Shown: positions 10,743 to 23,809 of the stretch, piece after piece
How positions within the stretch are numbered: the first letter of the stretch is position 1
Layout: every line of letters starts with the position of its first letter
Origin: Halicephalobus mephisto
Taxonomy: Eukaryota > Nematoda > Chromadorea > Rhabditida > Panagrolaimidae
Direction of reading: 5' to 3'
Length of the DNA: 57,053 nucleotides
NCBI GenBank assembly: GCA_009193035.1
Contig: SWDT01000413.1
Location: 1 to 57,053 of the forward strand
Made by a program: the position numbers and the translations under genes
Notes under the pieces: generated by a model
Database searches by the model: none
What the model was told of the DNA's origin: nothing
Seen by the model: the letters and a program-made list of their open reading frames with translations, nothing else

Positions 10743-13700
10743 CGTTAAAACAATATTCTGTTTTCCACTGAATCTAAAAAGGATTTTCACTTCCATCTTA
10801 GGCTTCAATTCACGTAAACGAAATTCAACTCAAGAGAATTTTTCACTATACACACGAAAAAGGGTACATTAAAATAGCTCTAATGTATCAGATGCATCAT
10901 ATTCAATGTACCGATATATGGAATGCAACGCACTAATACTGTACTTAATATATCGATAGGATAGTTTTAATGTATCGGTACATCAGAATAGTTTTAATGT
11001 ATCGATACATTGAATATAATCCACTAATATTAAATTTAATATCTTGGCACGTTATTTAATGTATCGATACATCGAATATGATGCACCGATATTAACTTAC
11101 TATATCGATATATCGAATATAATATATTTGGTACATCAGAGCTGTTTTAATTTATTATATATTATATTCAATAGATCGATATTATACTTACTGTATCAAT
11201 ATATCAAATATAATACATCGATATCATACTTAATGCATCGATACATCGAATATAATATATCTGATACATCAGAGCTGTTTTAATGTACCGACACATTATA
11301 TACTATGTACCCATTTTCTGTTATATCGTCATTAAATTTCAAGCTGGACCATTTGAAAATGAAAAAACAAAACTAAAGTCCGCTTTATATAAAAAAGAAT
11401 GACTTATTTTATGTAAGAAAATAAGCGTAAAGTTTGTATTATATAAAAGAAGCATAAAATTTCTTTTATATAAAAAAAATAAATTCTGTATTTAAAAAAA
11501 ATACATAAAAAATTAGAAGTTTTCAAAAATAATTACGAAATTTATTGTGTTTAAAAAAATTTATTTTTTTATAAAATTTATTTTACTTTAAAAAAACGTA
11601 CTTTTTTAAAGAATCATTAAATTCATTTTTTTTTAAATGAAATTTGTTTCATATCAAAAAACTGTGAAAGCTATTTTTATTAAATAAAAATAAATTAAAT
11701 TATTAAATAAATCAAAGACAGCATTTTATTTAAAAATGAATTTTATTTTTTAAATAAAATAAATTTCGTAATTTTTTTTAATTTCAACTTTTTATATTTT
11801 GTATAAAAACAAAATTTATTTTTCAAAATAATTATAAAAATAAATTGTTTTAATTATAAAATTTATTTTTCATAGAATTTTTCAAATATAAAATTTATTT
11901 TATAAAAATAGAATTTATTTTTCACAGAAAATAAGCATCAAATGTTTTAATAAAAAATAAAAATTTCATATCAAACGACTGCAAAGGCTTTTTTACTAAA
12001 TAAATTACATTATTATCAAACTAAGAATACAATATTTTGTGGAAACAATAAACTTAGACCTTGTATTATATAAAATAATTCGAAGATTTTTATATAAAAA
12101 ATTATAAAAAGTAAAATTTCTCACACAACTCCGACTTTTATTTTATATGAAATTCTTTTTAAATAAAACTTATTTCTGACAAAAACAGAAAAGTCACTTT
12201 TAATTCACATCATCTGGAGAACCATAAGGTGTAGCAGATACGCTGTTCGAGTTTTTCAGCTGCCTATAAAGAGGCCAGTGACTAATTACCCGAGGCTCAA
12301 GCAAAGCCAAAAGGGGAAGAGGGCGGTTTCGGGTGGTTTTGTTGGATATCAGCTAATCGTTATAGCTTTTGACAGCGAAAACGACATGTCCCAACAAAGG
12401 CTCGTTTTATGTTTTAAATTTTTTGCAAATTTTTCCAGAAAAACAAAATTTTTGATGGAATTTTACCATGAAAAAACTGACGGATGTTCGTTGGGAAATC
12501 TATTTTAGAAAATCACCATATTTTTACAGTAGAAAAGAATTCGATAAAATTAAAAAATGGAAATTAATTAATTTTAAAATTATTTATGAATAAGCACCAG
12601 CTGAAAAAAAGTTAAATAACAATGTTCAAATCAGTCGTTGAGAACTACAGCTAAATTGATTTTTCCTAATTTATACAATTTGTGGATATCCAATCCAGCT
12701 CACTGCCTGAGGGAAAAAACAAAAAATAAAAGTTTCAGGAAGCAAAAAAGAACATTCTATTATCTTGTTTCGTTAAAAATTGCATTTTTCTCGTGTGAAT
12801 GATCTTCAACGTTTTCATTAACGAGAAAAGACTAAAGCAGATAAACCAAGGGACACATCCATTTTATATAAGATTACATTTTAGAAAAACAAAAAATTAC
12901 GAATAACAGTTTTTACGAATTTTCTAAAAAATAAAAATATTTAATTTCCGACGTTAATTCCAAAATTATAATATTTAAAAAATTAGAAATTGTCTCGACG
13001 CGAATTTTTGGAATTTTCAAACAATTCCCAAACATGATTAAATTCACCACAAGGCGAGTCGATTGCGGTACCCAATGGCCAGATTTTCCTTTTTTTCCAT
13101 CCTGACAAAACTCGCTTTCTCTGCGCGGGAATTCAAACATTTCCAAAAAATTACATCATTTTACTTTAATTTTAATTCTTATTTTAAGCATAAAAGTGTT
13201 GCAGACCATGAGTTAAAGATTCCACACACCTTTTATGAGAAATTGATAAGGTTTATTTCCATTTCTAACTTTGGTCATTGAACAATAGCATTTTTTATTT
13301 AAATTCTGCAACTACGGATTCAAAAAACACAAAAATGAACCCTATTTGAACCAAACATTGTACTCTGGCAGTTCTCAGGAGTTTGGAAAATATTTACATC
13401 TTTTTGGTCTAATAGAACTTGGTGTTTTTGCATGTTTTTTAATTTTACCATATTTTTCTTATCCGAGGAACTCATTTCGCTTATTTTTATGTTGAATAAC
13501 AATAATTATACTGGTCGCAAGTGGTGTACTTGAAAATGTTTGCATGGGTAGCGAACGTTTTCAGTGGCCGGATTGTTCGTCACTTGTGCTTTGCCGGTCC
13601 CTTCGCTATATTGACGCTCGTCGTCCGTCGTCCTTTTTTCGGAGTTGCTTTTTTACAAGAATCAGCTGTTTAGTTTTCTAATTATTTTTCCAAAACAATT

Positions 13701-13806
13701 TTATTACTCTGTGGAACATTTTATTGTGATTAAGTCGTGTTATATATGGAAATTACAACTAGTTTTGATTCGCATGACTTTTCAGTACTCGTTCTCCGCT
13801 GACATC
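10743..13806. other. intergenic region between TBC and CHIC genes
   Basis: About 3 kb with no convincing gene. 10.87-11.31 kb holds an ATCGAT-rich repeat. 11.34-12.2 kb is very AT-rich with A/T homopolymer runs. 12.2-13.5 kb is mixed sequence whose short open frames lack domain or splice support. The last about 300 bp before the CHIC start is more GC-balanced and probably contains the promoter and 5' leader. Confidence 0.6.
10868..11310. repeat. tandem array rich in palindromic TATCGATA motifs
   Basis: Repeated variants of the motif TGTATCGATACAT, alternating with GAATATAAT and CACCGATATTA-type spacers, occur roughly every 30-40 bp across 440 bp. Many cores are self-complementary, so the array could form cruciforms or be a dense set of binding sites. 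It lies just upstream of the TBC gene start. Confidence 0.75.
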
Positions 13807-14395
13807 ATGGCGAACGAAATCGATGTTATCGAACGTGAAGCTGATGCGGATTCACTTCCATCTTATCACGGCGCCTACAAACCTGAACCTATTGTAATTA
13901 GAGGAGTCGGACAATTTACTATGTAAGTTATTTCGATTTCGGAACGGAGCTTCATATATCAACTTTAGTTGCGGATTGAGCTCTCGCTTCGGTACTGAAT
14001 TTCCAACACAACTGACGGGTAAACTAGCTCCAGAAGAACTGGAAGAAACTTTGCGACGTGTTAACTTCGCTATAAGCAGGACTATGCACGGACACGGTCG
14101 CTGGTTGTTATGTGGATTATTTTTCTGTTGCTGTACTTGCGGATGTTCTTTACTACCAACTTACTACTTGAGTAACCGGGTATGATTCAGTGTTCTATGT
14201 TGATATATCAAAAATACTTTTCAGGCTGTTTCTGCTGTAAGGAAAACATTGGATCACGAGAATCAAGAACTATATAACAAACTCGGACTTCATTGGAGTC
14301 TCTCACGTCGGTCGATTGAGGGTTCTGGGACTCTTGTGGAATATGTCCTTATACTCGATTTTCTGCCAAAGATGCCATTGAATATGCCAGATTAA
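13807..14395 (+). CDS. CHIC1/2 family cysteine-rich hydrophobic protein
   Basis: Three exons, 13807-13922, 13969-14179 and 14225-14395, give 165 residues, the same length as human CHIC2. The sequence follows the family closely: EPIVIRGVGQFTM, CGLSSRFGTEFPTQLTGKLA, RWLLCGLFFCCCTCGCS, LYNKLGLHWSLSRR and VEYVLILDFLPKMP. The Cys-rich hydrophobic block (about residues 90-110) is the palmitoylated membrane-attachment segment of CHIC proteins, which sit on plasma-membrane and Golgi vesicles. The molecular function of the family is poorly known. Introns are 46 and 45 bp. All splice junctions are GT/AG and in phase. Confidence 0.92.
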
Positions 14396-16976
14396 GGGCC
14401 GTTCACCGTAGCTTTTACATTTTTTAGCCCAGGAAAAAATGGTTATTCTCAGAATTCTATAGAGGTATCTAGAACGGGGTAATTGAGCCCCTAAATTCCA
14501 AATCGGAGTTGGGAGTTAATCTTCAGAAATCAAAGATTCAGAATTCTGAAGTTTAAAACTCCACTGGATGAAGTTCCGTCGACTGTTCTTTTTGACAGTA
14601 TCGGTCATTTTAGATCTTCAATCCCGGAACACCGTTTTGAAACCATGTCCTAAGGAGAAAATCCTAAAGTCTACGAGATATTAATTCCAATTATTTCTAT
14701 CTAGAAAACCCATTCCGTTGCTGGGTATTCTGCGTTTTGATGATCCTTGGGGTTCTCTACAGATTACAATAAGACACGATATCAAAATCATATCTTTGTC
14801 AGAAGCAGTATGAGAAAAACTATTTCTAACGGTCGTCTACAAAAACAGTAAGAACTTTGTCAATCAGTAAATTTCCTAAGCAAAATATAGGACGTAATTT
14901 TCGATCGTATTGAGTTCAGTAATGACAGTTCTTAGGATTTGGATTAAGAATTATATTTTTAAAAATCGAGAATAAGTCGAAAATTTAGAAATGTGGGATT
15001 TTATAGAAAATTTGGAAATAACGTTGCTTTCGTTGTGGGATTACTGAGAAGTTTATCTTGATCTCATTATATTTTTAAAAATTTTTACAATTGAAACTAC
15101 TGTTGTGAAGTTTTAAAATGACCCTCACAGCGGAAAAATTACATTTTTGGATTATTTATATTAGAAAACTATTTGATTTTTTTTACTTTCTGGTTTTTGA
15201 CTTTGATATCTTCATCCCAGATCATAAGTTTCATCATCAATGAATTTATTAATTCTGGAAATTCCATACTCTATATTCCTCAGTGGGTAATTTACGGACT
15301 GATTAGAACATTGTTGTTGGTTTCTTGAATGACCGTTAGAATCCGTCTTTCTGTTTTTCCCAGAATTCGATTTGATATCGGTTCTTATTGTACTTTATGG
15401 AGCTCCCTAAAATCATCAATATAACAGAATGCAGACACAGCACGGGTTGTTTTATATGGATATGACTTGTGGACTTCAGAATCTCCTCCAAGTACGTGAC
15501 TTTCGAAGATGATTGCAAAAAAGATGAGAATCTAAAATGGTGGATAATATTAAAAATTAATGTTGATTGAACTTCATCTTGTGGAGTTATCGGGTTCCAA
15601 ACTTCTGGATTCAGAAGGCTAATCCTTACTCTCACTTCCAACCCAGAATCACGGATCCAACTAATCCGTTTCGGATTGTTGTTCGAATCTGAGAATATCC
15701 GTAATTTCCCACTTCAGAGTTCCATGCAAAAGTTACCTAAAATGGTTCTTAAATTGTTCTTTTTGTCGGGCAAACCAAATACGAGTAATTTTTACTAGTT
15801 AAAATTTTTCAATATCAGTGAAAACCTTCGTGGAGTCAGGTATTTTTTATTCCATTGTTAGCAATATTCTAAGTCTTGATTTTCGTCTTTCTGGAAGCCG
15901 ATTTCAAGTGCAACTTCAGAATCCGTTTCCTTTTCTGATTTCAAATGATTCCCGTGTTGACACTGTAAATTTCTGTTTTTCTCCCTCATGCTTTATTAAA
16001 TTTGGAGCTTGGATGAAAATCATACTGTTATGAAGAACATAAATGAATGTTGTTACGAAATTTTCTCGGAGAGAATTTTCAGAATTTTATAATTTTTCAG
16101 AATTTTATGTTTTCAGAATTTTATAATTTTTCAGAATTTTATAAATTTTTAGACTTTTATAATTTTTATAATTTTATAAATTTTCAAAATTTTATAATTT
16201 TTCAGAATTTTATAAATTTTTAGACTTTTATAATTTTTCAGAATTTTATTAACTTTTAGAATTTTATTAATTTTTAGAATTATGTGAAAACAAAAATGAA
16301 ACAAATCGATTACGGTAATGAATTTTTTTATTATCTAATTTATCTACTTCGGAAGGATATTAAAAAACAATGTTTTTTAATTGTAAAAATTAAAAATAGA
16401 TGATGAAAATTAATGTTTTTGAAAATTTTATAATTTGTAATTCTGGAAAAAATATAAAATTTTTTTATTGTATTTTGGGAATTTAGAAATTTATAGAATT
16501 TTAACCTTGTTGATTTTAAATCGACAACTGTGAATATTTCAAATTCGGCAAATAATAAAAGGTCGAGGTCAATTATAATTGTTGAGATATTTTTGTGCAT
16601 TTTTATTTATTAAAAATTTTTCTAAAAATCTTCAAAGATCACTTTCACTAAACTAGAAAAATTTCGATTTTTGGAAAAATGTAAAAGTCACTTGAAAATA
16701 AAAGTCACAGAAAAATGTCTTCAGTCAGATAGGTGAAGTGAAATCGACGACAGCGAAGTAAATCCAATTTGAAGCTATAATGAATGGGCACGAACCATAA
16801 TAATTGCTCTTCCGTCGGTATTCGTCCGGATGCACTTCCTCTGGTGACGGCGTCCTAGTAGTGGTCTTCTGACTCACTATTCACCTCTTTCAAGGAAAAT
16901 CGAACGCGATTCCGATCCAATTTATCGACTTTTACAAAGGTATTCATCAAATGCCTCATAATTAATCGATCTCTGA
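14396..16976. other. intergenic region between CHIC and PHLPP genes
   Basis: No supported gene. 14.4-16.0 kb has a more balanced base composition than other gaps but only short, interrupted frames, as expected of decayed sequence or UTR. 16.08-16.28 kb is a short-period AT repeat. 16.7-16.97 kb is GC-balanced and probably holds the PHLPP promoter and leader. Confidence 0.5.
16080..16290. repeat. short tandem repeat of AGAATTTTATAATTTTTC type
   Basis: About ten imperfect 16-18 bp units, alternating AGAATTTTATAATTTTTC and AGACTTTTATAATTTTT forms, in intergenic DNA. Confidence 0.8.
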
Positions 16977-19900
16977 ATGGCGTTGGTCAGATCGTCTTCT
17001 GATCCGAGATTAGCGATCGAGCCAAATAATGGATTTACTGGAGATGATAAATTTATGACTCTTGGAAACGTAAGTTTGTTATTAACCATAATTTAAAAGT
17101 AAAAATTATTTTTGAAGCAAATTTTCTTGAATAATTTTAATTTTCGTTGAATTCTGGAAAATTTTATGAATTTTCAATCATTATTGTGGAAATAAAAATT
17201 TGTTTTGTTACGAAATAATTGCCGATCCGAATTTCATAACTTTTCTAAAAAAATAACCCACAATTGTTGTTTATAGTTTTTTCGCGATCTTATCTGGTTT
17301 CGCAATCAATGTTTTTCAAATATACTTTGTTTAGATCGATTTAGAACTATCAGATTAGCGTCATGTAAAGTATAAAAAATATTAGTTATTTTTGAAGATT
17401 AAGAATCATATTATGACTTCTGGATGTGTAGGTAGTGAGATAGGAAAAAGTTCTTTATGAAACCTGAAATACATCATATATGGAACAACTGAACAAAAAT
17501 TAACACCCTAACACTAGTACCCCATATTACTGTTCGCGTTCTATAGCTAATACGCGTTTGTAAGTTATAGGAACCCTAAATATATAGTTCTATACATCTA
17601 ACCTGAGGAACCCTAGATGCATAATTGTAAATATCTAACCTGAGGAACCCTAGATGCATAATAATAGATATCTAACCTGAGGAAGCCTAAATATATAGTT
17701 CTAGATATCTAACCTGAGGCATTAAAGTTCGATAGAAGTTCCTCTGAGTGAGACATTGAATAAGTCCTATTGTCCTAAGTTAGAGATTTCGCCATTTTAA
17801 CCATCCGAATAACTATGCCACAATGTCAACAATTACTACTGTAATCGTAATTGAACCCAGGATTTAAGAAAAACGACCAACTTTAAGTTCCAATAAATTT
17901 CACAGCAAAACACTGATATATATTCAAATCACAAATAACATCGAAATGACTCTGATGATTGCTTTTTTCATTGATAACATTATTTTTAGAGAAAACATGC
18001 AAAATTAGATCGATTAACAAGTAAAAAACGTCGGCAATGGTTATCGAATAAAAACGAAAATGGATTTGTTCGTTTTTATCGACCTTCTGGCCGCCAATCC
18101 GTCAATGTTCCGATGACGACGCTGATGACAGTTCAAGAAGTATGTGAAAGTTATGATCTCGGTCCTATATTCCTTAAAATAGGAAATCAGCAAATCAAAC
18201 AACTTTCAAAAGAAAATCGTCCACTTCAGATGCAGAATGAGATCCTTCAGAATCTGGGATATTCGGCTTTGGAAGAATGTCTGGCAATCGGGGGATCTGA
18301 TTACATGACCCACATCTTCTGTTTCTTCACCGGGAGACCTTTGCCGACGATCCAAGACGGAATTTCGAATGTTCTTCTGGTTGCCAATTGTCTCATCGGA
18401 AGAGGAAAAATAATTCAAAGATGGTCCAATAAGCGGTGTATACTGTACAATGACACTATCCGGATAGAAAATGACAATTCTGCTGGATCTCACGGAAACG
18501 AAGGAGATGAAGATAATATTTTATTGTTGAATAAATTCAAAATCGAAGTTGCAGACAGTAATCATGGTCGATGTCTGAAGTTGAGTACCAATACTCAAAA
18601 AATCTGTTTTGTTTTCGAAAATCCAGGAGATCTACAACAATGGTCAGCCCATGCCACTCAATGTTCCATTGTTCCCAATTGTGATTTGAGTGACGGACAA
18701 TTAATCTTCCTTCCAGATAAGCTTTTCTACGTCGGAAGTCAGCGAATGATCACCACTTTGAATTTAAGAAGAAATTCTCTTTTGTTAAAACCAGTTAATA
18801 CAGTAAGTTTATATTACTTTTTTTTATTAAATTTCTGTGAAATTCTCTTTTGTTAAAACCAGTTAATACAGTAAGTTTATAGTACTTTTATTTTTTTTTT
18901 GAATTTCTGTGAAATTTGAAATTGATTAGGAATTTTAGAACCTCTATGAAGACTCTAGAATTCATAGGAAGATTCTGAAGTCTTTTAAATTTCTATAAAA
19001 ATTCCAAAAATCTTCCGAAATAAAATGAAAATTTCCAAAATCCATCGAAAATGACTAAAATTGTTGTTTAAATTTAAATTTTTGAAAATTTGTAATTTTA
19101 GAAATTTCATAAAATACTTATTTTTAATTTCCACAGTAGTATTATTAATTATTTCAGACCGGAAGTCCACTCATTGGATGGCTGGACGATGTTGCTCGAT
19201 TTCCATCGCTGAAATCCCTCAATGTTGCGGATAATTGTCTCTATACTTTTCCACTAGCAGTAGTTCAGCTTTCAGCATTGGTGGATTTAAATTTGAGTGG
19301 AAACAGAATCGCGATGATTCCTGGAAACATCAGACTTCTCTCGAATCTTCAAGTTCTGAATTGCTCTAATAATTGGATGACGTCACTTCCAAAACAATTG
19401 TCCGAATGTCAACTGTTGCATTCTCTCGATCTCAGTTTCAACCGATTTCAACAGATCCCGGATATCCTCATTCAGATACCGAAACTCGCTTCGTGGGAAC
19501 TTGGAGGAAACTATATCTCCTCCGTGAACATCGAAACAAACTCAACCCTAAGGATAAACAAGCTGGATCTAAGACTAAATTCGTTCGAAAGGCCTATTCG
19601 ATTGACTTCATTTTTATTCGAATCGCTTACGCATCTAGATCTCCGAAGAGCTGGCAGAATACCTGAACTGGATCTGAGTAACTTATCCACAATCCAAGTC
19701 CTCAACTGCTCCAACTTGGAAATGCAAATAATTCAAGTCAACGGGACCAGTCTCAGGGAATTTTACGCCGAATATAACGGTTTGTGATATTTAATTTCTA
19801 TAAAGTTAGAAACATCCAAAATTTGACGGAGAAATTTTTTCGAATCAAAATCCTTGAATTTATGTCAAAAAAAACTCCGTAAAAATCTGTTTTTAACTTT

Positions 19901-22900
19901 TTTAATAATATGATTTTGTAATTTTTTTTTCAGTTTTGACCCAGGTTATCATTATGCCAATTCCTTCGAACTTGACGATCCTTAGTGTTGCTCATAATCA
20001 ACTGCAGTCCTTGCCAGAATGGATAACAGATATCCATCACATTGTCACCATCAGTGCTCATCATAATGTGATCACCAAACTTCCTTACAGAGCAATGATG
20101 AATGTCAGCAGTCTTCGACATCTTCTGGTTGGAAACAACAAGTTAACGAAGCTTCCGGACATTGTCGAAAATTGTTCCATCGAAGTCATGAATTTAGAAA
20201 ATAATTTTATTCAGAAACTTCCAGCAGAACTTTTTCGATCAGCTCATCAGTAAGATCTCTGATCACTGTGCTGAGGTCTGTAAAAAGGTCGACATCAAAT
20301 TATTTTTACAGTAATTGGGTAAGCCAATCTAATGTTGCAAGCAGACTGCAGATTTCGAAATCTTCATAAATGGAACTATGAACATGTCAACTGATCTGTC
20401 CAAATATCGCGAGCAGACTGCGGATTTTGATGTCGATTTTTTTACGGACCTCGATACTGTAATTAATAAAGAAATTTTTCAGATTACGACATTTGAACAT
20501 GACAAATAATCGTTTGACCGAACTGCCGCCAGCTAATCCTTTTACGGATTTGAATCGTCTTCAATCTTTGAGGCTTTCTGGAAATCTACTTTCCGAAACT
20601 TCGATTTCGGTCATCGTTTCATGTCGAAGATTACGGTTACTAGATATTTCTTACAATAATTTCCGGTTCTTCAACGACAGTGCTTTGTCACATCTCAACT
20701 TGCTCGAGGAACTCAACATCAGTGGAAATAAACTAACTTCATTATCTACGGAACTCGCTCAGTTACCCAATCTCCAGATCCTTCGGGCTCATTCCAACAA
20801 AATATCCGCCATTCCAGATCTCAGTTTTTCTAAATCCTTGAAAGTTAGTCATTATGTAATTCTACAGTAATGAATACTATTTTAGGTCATTGATCTCTCA
20901 AATAATCGATTAACAAAAATCAACGTTGAGTACTGTGTCGCTGAAAATTTGAAATTTCTGGATCTTACTTGTAATCCGTTTTCCGACATTACCCGAGGGC
21001 TGGACATCAAGAGCGAAAGAAGAGCTATCTCTATTGTCGATATTAGTAAAAAAAGTGCGCTTTCAAACATCCAATTTGGATTTAGTGAAACTGCGGGTCA
21101 AAAAACTAAACTTTGCACCAGACAAATCCGGCCTAGAGATTTGAATGACGTCACTTTCGCGATGATCGACGGAGGTAGTAATTCAGAAATCGCAGACATA
21201 GTGAAGCAGAAACTAGGACATCAACTCGAAGTTCCTGTAGGTTCATTTGATGTGGGTTTAAATTACTAATGACTTTGCAGAATCGTGAGAATCCAGAAAC
21301 TCTAAGAAGAGCGATTCTGAGGACCCACGAGGACATCGGAGACAAAGGAAACCGTCTCGGTGCTAGTGTTTTTGTTCTTCGAATTATTGAGAACAAACTT
21401 CTCTGTGCTAGTTCCGGACATGTTTCTGCTTTACTGAGCAAAAAAGACGATGAAATAGTTTACTTGCTGAAGGAAGTGAAGATAACCTCTCCTGAAGAGT
21501 ACGAGAGACTCCGACTTGCCAACGCTATTATTACTTCCGTAAGTTTTGGATTTTAAACAACTATTGTTGACACATAGTCTCCACGACCGGAGATATCTAC
21601 ACACAAAAAACGTAACTTTTTGTCCAGTAACAAGTACAAATCGTCACTATTGTGTCACATTTCCGTCACAAATGTTAAATATTCATGAAAAATGTGACGA
21701 TTGTGTCACATTTTCGTTACATTCCACAATTGTTCCGGGACCAAAAGTTATGCTTTTTTATATGTAGAATACCTGAGGCTAAACAGTTCTCTCTATACAT
21801 TGAGGAGTACAAGAGAACATGTCACGTCAGACAAGGTTCCCTGAATGTTACACCATTATAATATTTTCCTATATTGTATGTATATCTAATAGAAAACAAC
21901 GCAAAAAAGCGTAACTTTTAATCCAGTAACAAATGCAAATCGTCACTATTACTTCCAATTTCAGTCACGAATACCAAATACTCATGAAAAATGTGACGAT
22001 TGTATTACATTTTCGTCACAAATGTTAAATATTCACTTATGACGTGACGATTGTGTTACATTTTCGTCACAAATGTTAAATATTCATGAAAAATGTGACG
22101 ATTGTTGCATTCTGAAATTGTTACGGAGCCGAAAGTTACGTTTTTTGTAAGAACAAAATTAAAAATTAGTATTTTACGGAATTAGCATGAAATGAAGTTT
22201 TTAGAATTTGAAGTTTTAGATAATTTTGAAAATTTCTACAGTATTGTACGAAGTTACAGAATTCTAAAAAATTTGAAACTTTCGTAAATTTCTAAGAGAT
22301 TTTACAAATTACGAAATTCTATTTTCGTATTGTCAGGATAGAAATCGAAAGTATATTAATAATTTTTACTCAACAATAAGACACAGAATACAATCATTAC
22401 ATATCCTTCCACACAACTACTACCAAAAGTTCCACTCATGCCCTACAGTATTCCATACTTCCTAAGGTTCAGATTGTCTCTTCAGGCCCTTTTTTCTGGT
22501 CTAATTCCCCTCCCCAACAGATGTACAAATTATAAATTATAATTTTTATTAAATTGTCAAATTGTGGATTTCCAGAATTTTGATTTAAAATATCTTCGTT
22601 AAATTTCGGAAATTTTTAAAATTTCTATAAAATATCGAAATTTTTCAGAATTTTCCGTGAGATTCTAGAAGATTTCAGAATATTTTATTTTTGGGAGATT
22701 CTAGGATCTTCTACAGAAGTATAATTTTGTAAATTAAATTCGAAATTTAGGATGAACTGATAAATGGGGTCTCCCCGACAGGAACCGCCGTAGGGTACAG
22801 TTACTTGTTTCCGGCAGTGGTCCCCAACCCGAGGTTCCACGAGATGGATCTGAGTGAAGAAGACGACTTCATCGTCATCGGAAATCGCATATTATGGCAA

Positions 22901-23799
22901 TCATTGACTGTTCGAGAAATAATCGAAGCTGTCAGACAATGTACTAATCCTCTTCAGGCCGCGAAACGACTTCAGGACATGTGTCAAGCTCATGAACAAA
23001 TCGGAAACATCAGTATCATTGTGATTAAGTTTCTTCATCAAGAAAGACGATTCAGCAATGAAACCATGAGCGAATCAAGGTTCTCAACCCTCCGGCATCA
23101 GCCGCTTCGAGAACAGTTTTCTCCGATTTCGTTGCAGCCAACCAACACCTACCGGGCCAAGCCCGTGAAGTTGAGGAGTTTCTCCGTTCAGCCTGTCCGG
23201 GATTCTACAATACGCAACATTGAAGACAGATTGGAGAAAATTACTGTAGCTATCAACAGAATGGACAGTGACTCTTCTGGAGTGTATTACGTAAATCCCC
23301 CAGTTCAGAACGAAATAGGATCAATCAGATCCGGCAGAAACACCATCAGAAAAATGAAAGAAAATCATCGACCGTTGGAATCAAGGTAAAATAAAAATTT
23401 TCGAAAATTTAAAAATTTAATATTTAATTATTGAGTTTATTTTTTACTTTTTTAGTAAAAATTTCAAAAAATATTATTTTTTAATTACATTAATTTTAAA
23501 AAATTAATTTGAATTTATTCAGTAAATTTTTCAGATTGAGTGTCAGCGTGACGGAATCCCGATCGAGTACCCCTGTATTCAGCAGAATCACGGATCATTC
23601 TGTAGAACGGTCTTCTGATGTGGATCAGTTAAATTCTATTTCTCCTCAAACAAGTGATGCCGGAAATAGCGAAGATTTTTCGGTTTTTAATCAAGAAAAA
23701 TTTCGAGAAGCAAGAAGCAAAGTCGCGAAAGAACTCAAATTAGAAAAACCAAAGTTATTCACTAAACAAAATTTGTATATAAGAAGACATCATTTTTGA
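16977..23799 (+). CDS. PHLPP-type PH, leucine-rich repeat and PP2C protein phosphatase
   Basis: About eight exons, starting 16977-17069 and 17990-18801, then LRR exons 19158-about 20841, phosphatase exons 20885-21538 and 22750-23386, and a tail exon ending 23799. Order is RA-like/PH region (NKFKIEVADSNHGRCLKLST, QQWSAHATQC), about 18-20 LRRs ([40 protein letters not shown]), then a PP2C-like domain (VTFAMIDGGSNSEIAD, NRLGASVFVLRI, DDFIVIGNRILWQSLTV, IGNISIIVIKF). This is the architecture of PHLPP1/2, which dephosphorylate the hydrophobic motif of AKT and PKC. The PP2C metal residue normally in the LWD motif is Gln here, so activity may be altered. A Ser-rich tail follows, and AATAAA lies at 23804. 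The start follows Met in MALVRSSSDPR; upstream exons cannot be excluded. Confidence 0.88.
17572..17719. repeat. four-copy 37-bp tandem repeat
   Basis: Four consecutive 37-bp units each end in ATCTAACCTGAGG. The two middle copies (AACCCTAGATGCATAAT start) are nearly identical. It lies in the first intron of the PHLPP gene. Confidence 0.9.
18771..18885 (+). repeat. 68-bp tandem duplication covering an exon end and splice donor
   Basis: The segment from GAAATTCTCTTTTGTTAAAA through the donor CAGTAAGTTTATA is present twice with a 68-bp offset (18771 and 18839). The gene thus has two near-identical exon-end/GTAAGT pairs in a row. Reading through the first donor meets a stop (TTAFC frame ends after CEILFC) before the second is used in frame. 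Confidence 0.9.
21603..21763. mobile_element. MITE-like element, copy 1, in PHLPP intron
   Basis: The left end ACAAAAAACGTAACTTTT and the right end (reverse complement ATAAAAAAGCATAACTTTTG) are inverted repeats. They extend inward with TGTCCAGTAAC against GGTCCCGGAAC. The body contains TGTGACGATTGTGTCACA palindromes. No coding capacity. It resembles a non-autonomous DNA element. Confidence 0.7.
21901..22148. mobile_element. MITE-like element, copy 2, in PHLPP intron
   Basis: The left end GCAAAAAAGCGTAACTTTTA with ATCCAGTAAC, and the right end ending AAAGTTACGTTTTTTGT, form an imperfect TIR of about 28 bp. The right end is also a perfect 17-bp inverted match to the left end of copy 1. Internally it repeats a TTTTCGTCACAAATGTTAAA block two to three times, so it is longer than copy 1 by internal duplication. 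Confidence 0.7.
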
Positions 23800-23809
23800 A
23801 CTTAATAAA

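Noticed and set aside
11044..11283. 79-codon Ile/Tyr-rich frame
   Set aside because: Translation of the ATCGAT repeat array.
15336..16033. Short frames between CHIC and PHLPP
   Set aside because: No domain, no splice support, and frames broken at short range.
21546..21767. 73-codon plus-strand frame
   Set aside because: Lies within the MITE-like element in a PHLPP intron.
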